Source: Serratia ficaria
GTDB lineage: Bacteria; Pseudomonadota; Gammaproteobacteria; Enterobacterales; Enterobacteriaceae
Direction: 5' to 3'
DNA length: 64,000 nt
Assembly (NCBI RefSeq): GCF_900187015.1
Contig: NZ_LT906479.1
Span: 3,410,001 to 3,474,000, forward strand
How positions within the stretch are numbered: the first letter of the stretch is position 1; the number at the start of each line of letters is the position of its first letter. Both the position numbers and the translations under genes were made by a program. The notes under the pieces were generated by a model. It was not told the DNA's origin, searched no databases, and saw only the letters and a list, made by a program, of their open reading frames with translations. Positions 59,362-64,000 of the stretch are shown here, piece by piece.

Positions 59362-62172
59362 TTATGACTGAAATAGGCAATCAAGCACCGCTGCAGCCTC
59401 GCCCTGCGTAATTTCCCGAGCATAATTCGTTAGTGTAGGTGCTAATGGCACAATATCTGAAACTATTTTCTCCGATGTGCTACGCCCAGATTCAAACGCT
59501 AATTTGGTAATTGCCTGTGATTCTTCATCAGAATAATGGAAAGATTTCAGTGTAGTTTGTAAGATTTGCTGTTCATTATGATGATTAGCGTTAGATTGAC
59601 GGGTACTTGTATATAGTGATTTCCATAATACTGACGTTACATAGGTGGATGTGATCTCAGTAGTGCTATTAGCGGGTTGTTCATCACCCCAGATGCTTTC
59701 GGCCAGAAACATCGGCAATCTGCGAGCACTAGGCCCCTGTAATGGGAACGTGCTTTTACCAACAGCAAAGGTCAACACAAACAGTATCGGTTGGCTAATT
59801 GAAATATGGCGCAGCGTCTGATGTTGATCCACCCAGCAAAATCCAGATGCTAGTTCATCACTGATCTGGCAGTCACTCAACTCAGGTAACAATGTCTCTG
59901 GTGGCATACGGTTAAATCCACGTAACTCCACCACCGTAGCCAGTCTATTATCTTGCTGATGCAGCAAAAAATCCCCCAGAGTCATGGTGCATGTGTTTTC
60001 CACTCTTCTGACTAATACAGGAGATTTCATTAAATCGCTGATGCTAAACAAATCACCGTGGATAGAAACTTCCCCACGAACTCCGCCTGAAAAAACGTTA
60101 GCTATAGCAGAAAGCGCTTTTTTAGTATTTTTCCCCAATAACCCAACAATAGGTGTTACATTCGCGGCTGCGACAATGCATGATAAAAAGGTTTCACTTA
60201 GCCCTGTTGCAGTTGCCTGCTCTTCCATCACTGTCAATAGCTGACTTTTACTGGTTATCTCAGTTGCTATTGGTGATAGATACGGTTCTGGCTGCGGTAT
60301 AGATAGTGAGGCTACAATGGCGGATTCAGGTTTAACTGTAAAATCGGGTTTCGGCACCGCTACATCAGCGACCAGTGCACGAAACAAGGCCGTTTGTGCT
60401 AGTGTTTCGATACCGGCTTGTGACGCATTTTCGAAGGTTTGTCTGATACGCAAATCCAGTTCTGCTTCCTGTTGGCGAATCATTTTTTTTGATTTTTCTG
60501 TTTCAGTTTTTAGATGTTTATTTTGTTTATCGATTTCCAATTCAAGTTGTGCTTTCTTGTCAGCCAAAGAAGAGATTGCCTGTCTTAATTGTTTCTGTTC
60601 ACTTTCATAATCAGCCAGAATCGCTTTCTTCTCTATATTAATTTTAGCATCTACTACGGGCAATTCCAGTAGCCGCTGAACCATATCATCCAACAATTCT
60701 CTTGAATCAGCAATCTGCTCCAGATGAGCCAAGGCACGGAAATAGGCCTTACTCCCTGGCTCATACTCATTAATAAATTGAGTTAAACTTTGCAAATGTT
60801 TTTTGTTGAAAACAGGAAAGTTAGTTGATGAATAATTTAGCTTCATCAGACGTTTTATCCATGTACCAGCGGGCGCACAATCGTATTTTTCGCTGGCGAT
60901 GGGAAGTCGAGTCACAATGGTGGTTTTCTGTGAATGTAATTTAACACAGGTCAATTTTCTGTAGCTATCAAGTGGTACATCGAAGTCATATTTTCTAGGA
61001 TCCGATAGATCACCGGGAAGTCTTAACGCTACCCCATCATCCAGCAAAAAAATAGCAGGAGATTCATCATGTGGTTGATACTGAGTTAATAACCACGCTC
61101 TGACAGAGTCTGGGTCACTGGATAAATGGGGAAGCTTGACGACAGGGTATACACGCGACTGATAGCCAGCCAGTACATATTGAGCCTGTTTGTCGGATGG
61201 TCGATGTTCCGCCTCCCATACTCCCAACTCTCCTTGAGTAAAATTTTTGGTGTAATTGTTTATAAATCCAACTACTTCACCACGATGAGGATATATGGCC
61301 TTCACTTGTTCTTCAGAAAGTGACCAAAGTTTATCATTAATAAATATAGCAACAGGTGAAACAAAGAAAGCATCATTAGGAAGCAATTTGGTAACGACAC
61401 CGACAAAAGCTATGCTATCGATTACATAACCGTTCACATCCTCTGTTGCAATAAACTCTGCCGATAAAACTTCAATACCGTTAGCTTCTTTCTGATTATG
61501 AGAATACTCAAATTCCGTGATAATACTTTCAAATTTTTGCGCCATAGGGGAGGCATGTCTGGATAACTTTTCCTTCCACCCGCTGGCTGCTTCTTGCTCA
61601 CCATTAAGCGTATTCACAAGACCAGCAACAAACATCGGAAATATACGATCGGATGGTGCAACGTGACCTTGGCTGATTAGTAAACATTGTTCTAGATCAT
61701 CTTCCGTCACATTGATAAATTGATCTTTCAACAAACTCTCGGAGTATTCTTCAACATGATCATGGAGTGGAAATATAGGCTCGTCATTGAGGAACCGCTC
61801 AATGATTTCAGGACATGGCTGAGAAATGTAAAATCCTAAAATATCGCGCCACAATAACTTTGACGATTCTATACCGTCGCCATTTTTTTCTTTTAACAGG
61901 ATGTCATTAAGAATTTTATTGGGATCGACTTGTTCAGAAAACTGTATGTTAGCTCGAAGCCATGTCTGGATAACAATCTGAGCTTTTGACTGTAGCTCAG
62001 TTAAAAAATGTAGTTGTTGAGATAGCGTTTTAGGCAAGTTATCCGCTTTTGCACCCGCCATAATGAGCTTCTGCTTACACTCTTTCAGGCAGTTGATTCG
62101 CTCGTGAGGTTCTAAACCATAGCAGTACATTTGGCTCAAGCGCACTTTAGTAAGTTGTTGTTTTTTAGCCAT
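59362..62172 (-). CDS. coiled-coil protein with degenerate P-loop region, unknown family
   Basis: 936 residues, not recognised as a named family. From ~511 to ~585 there is a long coiled coil (KAQLELEIDKQNKHLKTETE and surroundings). At ~671-690 VTPIVGLLGKNTKKALSAI sits where McrB-like AAA proteins have GxPGxGKTxLA; the second-to-last Gly and the Lys of the P-loop are not in place. It is followed by GEVSIHGDLFSISDLMKSPVL, which resembles the 'DLFG' strand after such a P-loop. It may be an ATPase that has lost nucleotide binding and now acts as a scaffold. Ends 14 bp before the helicase start, so it is co-transcribed. AT-rich. Confidence 0.75.
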   Translation of the reverse strand: MAKKQQLTKVRLSQMYCYGLEPHERINCLKECKQKLIMAGAKADNLPKTLSQQLHFLTELQSKAQIVIQTWLRANIQFSEQVDPNKILNDILLKEKNGDGIESSKLLWRDILGFYISQPCPEIIERFLNDEPIFPLHDHVEEYSESLLKDQFINVTEDDLEQCLLISQGHVAPSDRIFPMFVAGLVNTLNGEQEAASGWKEKLSRHASPMAQKFESIITEFEYSHNQKEANGIEVLSAEFIATEDVNGYVIDSIAFVGVVTKLLPNDAFFVSPVAIFINDKLWSLSEEQVKAIYPHRGEVVGFINNYTKNFTQGELGVWEAEHRPSDKQAQYVLAGYQSRVYPVVKLPHLSSDPDSVRAWLLTQYQPHDESPAIFLLDDGVALRLPGDLSDPRKYDFDVPLDSYRKLTCVKLHSQKTTIVTRLPIASEKYDCAPAGTWIKRLMKLNYSSTNFPVFNKKHLQSLTQFINEYEPGSKAYFRALAHLEQIADSRELLDDMVQRLLELPVVDAKINIEKKAILADYESEQKQLRQAISSLADKKAQLELEIDKQNKHLKTETEKSKKMIRQQEAELDLRIRQTFENASQAGIETLAQTALFRALVADVAVPKPDFTVKPESAIVASLSIPQPEPYLSPIATEITSKSQLLTVMEEQATATGLSETFLSCIVAAANVTPIVGLLGKNTKKALSAIANVFSGGVRGEVSIHGDLFSISDLMKSPVLVRRVENTCTMTLGDFLLHQQDNRLATVVELRGFNRMPPETLLPELSDCQISDELASGFCWVDQHQTLRHISISQPILFVLTFAVGKSTFPLQGPSARRLPMFLAESIWGDEQPANSTTEITSTYVTSVLWKSLYTSTRQSNANHHNEQQILQTTLKSFHYSDEESQAITKLAFESGRSTSEKIVSDIVPLAPTLTNYAREITQGEAAAVLDCLFQS

Positions 62173-62222
62173 CCTGATTAAACTCCTTTACATGCCAACT
62201 CAACAAATTCGTTGTGAATCTA

Positions 62223-62245
62223 ACGAACAAGTAAAAATTGTTCGT
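62223..62245. repeat. intercistronic hairpin
   Basis: ACGAACAA and TTGTTCGT, a perfect 8-bp inverted repeat with a seven-base AT-rich loop, lie in the 83-bp gap between the unknown gene and the coiled-coil gene. It could tune expression of the downstream part of the operon. Confidence 0.5.
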
Positions 62246-62255
62246 GCTGTTGGTA

Positions 62256-64000
62256 TTATCGGCCTTTGCGTAACTTTAACGCCCGCGAGCGGCGAACAAT
62301 GGCCCGGTTGTGATACTCTTGTGTAGTAGTTTCTGAACGATCTAGATCGCCCCAAATAGAGCTACCGCCACCGACAAATGAAACATGACCGTCATCGCCA
62401 ATAGAAAGACAGCCACCAGCAAAATGTAACCACCATTGTGTGAGAGAAGGCGGTAACGCTATTAGACTTTTTGACCAATGTAGATCACCGTTATGGCTCC
62501 GGAGACCCAATTTTTTCTTTGAAAAAATAGTCTGAGCCATCAATCCCCAAGCAAAGCTGTCAGTCCGCCAGTAACCATTTTTGGTAATAATAAAATATCG
62601 ATTGCGCTGTTTTTCCCGGCAACGTACGAAAGCATTGCAATTGTGGTCAATTAATACTGACTCTCCAGACCAATCATTTTTTGCTTCTAACCAAGTCGAC
62701 ACATTTACATTGACTGGTAACGATGGAATATTTTCTATCTGAGTGATTGGTAAAATCACAGCGCCTAATGGACTGACAGAAAAATCTGCCTTGGTAATAA
62801 GTTGCAAACCAAACTGTTTAACCAGCAACTTTGCACGATCAACGTTTGACAAATTTAAAGTAATACAACCTGTAGCAAGATCATGACCTCGTATTGACCA
62901 CCTTTCAAGATGCTCATTATCTTCTAGCGCATTTTGCAGATGATTACGTTCACTTTTTGTCATCATTCCACAAATACGAGCCACTGTACGCGCTTTGTCG
63001 TCAAGTAATGAGATTGTGCGAGGAGCCTGTATTACTGAGGCATAAGGTGTATACCGACTTTCAACCACAGAAAGCCAACCAGATGCAAATAGCATTCGGC
63101 GTAGCCGCCAGGCAGGAATACCTATTGCTCTGGAAACGGGTACGAGATGTTTATTTAGTTCATTAAAAGACAGCGTGCTGCGCCTTTGAAAACGTAGTGA
63201 CAGTGCTTCAGCTAACCAATCGAGCGCTACGGGAATAGAATGCAGACCAGTAAGTTCACGTTCTACAGGAGGCGATTCATGTTGTTGCCATAATGACCAC
63301 TCTCCCCCCATAGGACTAAGTTTCTGTTTATTTACAAATTCAGAGTTAGATTCGCTACGCGCAACATCATCAAGTGGTACTAAAACACCCAAAGGACCAT
63401 CAACCAACCAATTGCTTGGTTCTTTTAACCGTCGATAAAGCGCCTCAGGTGCATGGTCTAATACATGAACATCATAAGTAAGAGGCGTAATTTGTTGATC
63501 TACTGTTAATAGATAGCGGCACAGTGTTTGCCCGTGAATGGAAACCAATTTCTCTGGTGAAATATATAATCCTTCGTCACTGAGCGATAATTCACCTGTA
63601 GCAAGTTCATTACCCATAGAATCACAAATTACAAATCTTCCACTGTTAACTCCTTCCATGTGAATAAACGGAGTGCTAGCAGGGTTAAGTAATACAGCCT
63701 GTCCGAATCTCGCCCCACCAATAAGACGAGGCCTTGCTGGCATCCAACTTTGAATCAAAAAACGTTGGATGCTTTGAGGAAGTGCCTTCGCTAAGGAAGT
63801 CAGTGCCTGTCGACTTATTGCGTCAAAAAAAAGAATACTCCATTTATCACGTTCTGAATTAAACCCCAAAAAACTAAATTTTAAATTAATATGCTTACTC
63901 ACCACGCTAATGTTTTTTACATAACTACTATCTATCACCAGACAAACCGGACCATCATCAAAATAATGACCGTCAGAGCTAATATAGCCTGAGTCATCCT
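62256..64000 (-). CDS. unknown large protein, partial at the right edge
   Basis: The frame is open to the last base, so the start lies beyond the window; at least 581 residues are visible, beginning ...DDSGYISSDGHYFDDGPVCLV. No named domain is recognised. The fold looks globular with no membrane segments or signal peptide in the part seen. A basic C-terminus (HNRAIVRRSRALKLRKGR) could touch nucleic acid. A GTG within the window (63938) is not a likely start because the frame continues upstream with the same character. Same strand and base composition as the three genes after it, so part of the same operon. Confidence 0.75.
   Translation of the reverse strand, partial: DDSGYISSDGHYFDDGPVCLVIDSSYVKNISVVSKHINLKFSFLGFNSERDKWSILFFDAISRQALTSLAKALPQSIQRFLIQSWMPARPRLIGGARFGQAVLLNPASTPFIHMEGVNSGRFVICDSMGNELATGELSLSDEGLYISPEKLVSIHGQTLCRYLLTVDQQITPLTYDVHVLDHAPEALYRRLKEPSNWLVDGPLGVLVPLDDVARSESNSEFVNKQKLSPMGGEWSLWQQHESPPVERELTGLHSIPVALDWLAEALSLRFQRRSTLSFNELNKHLVPVSRAIGIPAWRLRRMLFASGWLSVVESRYTPYASVIQAPRTISLLDDKARTVARICGMMTKSERNHLQNALEDNEHLERWSIRGHDLATGCITLNLSNVDRAKLLVKQFGLQLITKADFSVSPLGAVILPITQIENIPSLPVNVNVSTWLEAKNDWSGESVLIDHNCNAFVRCREKQRNRYFIITKNGYWRTDSFAWGLMAQTIFSKKKLGLRSHNGDLHWSKSLIALPPSLTQWWLHFAGGCLSIGDDGHVSFVGGGSSIWGDLDRSETTTQEYHNRAIVRRSRALKLRKGR

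Noticed and set aside
59362..62172. Walker A motif at FAVGKSTFPLQG in the coiled-coil protein
   Set aside because: The glycine required four residues before GKS is missing and the context is a beta strand rather than a P-loop, so it is not counted as an ATP-binding site.
52200..64000. Insertion sequence, integrase, CRISPR array or second att site within the island
   Set aside because: No transposase or integrase frame, no regularly spaced repeats, and no copy of the tRNA-Asn 3' end were found to the right of 51813. They may lie beyond the window.

Overview
The window is a stretch of an enterobacterial chromosome that looks like Serratia, probably of the S. marcescens group. The evidence is high-GC coding with G/C third positions, a complete ERIC repeat, an E. 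coli-type citCDEFXG-citT locus, a PswP/EntD-like phosphopantetheinyl transferase and close enterobacterial homologues throughout. The species is an inference. The last ~12 kb is clearly more AT-rich and reads as an acquired island.

Layout. (1) 1-13,004: two minus-strand blocks for organosulfur or xenobiotic use: a DszA/NtaA-like monooxygenase, a flavoprotein and SsuD, then a six-gene ABC importer/luciferase-like monooxygenase/AhpD operon. Between them is a plus-strand sigma-54 activator whose C-terminus is a sulfonate-binding-protein-like domain. A -24/-12 promoter and two matched dyads sit between the activator and ssuD. (2) 13,300-19,774: a small secreted Cys-rich protein, AlaX, a LysR regulator, AlkB, a RarD-like permease, then Fur-box-controlled entC and entA and a phosphopantetheinyl transferase, with no entB or entE. 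(3) 19,879-28,936: agp, then the citrate fermentation operon citC-D-E-F-X-G-citT, with a divergent CitB/DpiA response regulator that has lost its usual kinase neighbour. (4) 29,198-38,024: tRNA-Asn, a lactose operon (lacZ, lacY, divergent lacI) with an E. coli-like promoter layout that appears to have a different origin, then katG. (5) 38,260-46,189: a frameshifted DUF805 gene, a nitronate-monooxygenase-like enzyme, two MFS transporters, a sugar oxidoreductase followed by a collapsed epimerase gene, their LacI-type regulator with tandem operators, and an Asp/Asn hydroxylase-like protein. (6) 46,194-51,272: livJHMGF branched-chain amino acid importer. (7) 51,738-64,000: a second, identical tRNA-Asn gene, a tiny ZorO/DinQ-like toxin gene, then an AT-rich operon of four large genes running in from beyond the right edge.

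The most unusual content is this last operon: an unrecognised protein (cut by the window edge), a 936-residue coiled-coil protein with what looks like a dead AAA-type P-loop, a ~1,990-residue DUF1998/MZB superfamily-2 helicase, and a Cas4/RecB-like PD-(D/E)XK nuclease with a probable Fe-S cluster. Beside a tRNA gene and a type I toxin this resembles an anti-phage or foreign-DNA defence module related to Druantia or DISARM, but the gene set matches no named type I know. The second notable item is the self-contained sigma-54 sulfonate circuit near the left end. The two tRNA-Asn copies form a ~103-bp direct repeat around the 22.5-kb lac-katG-liv segment.
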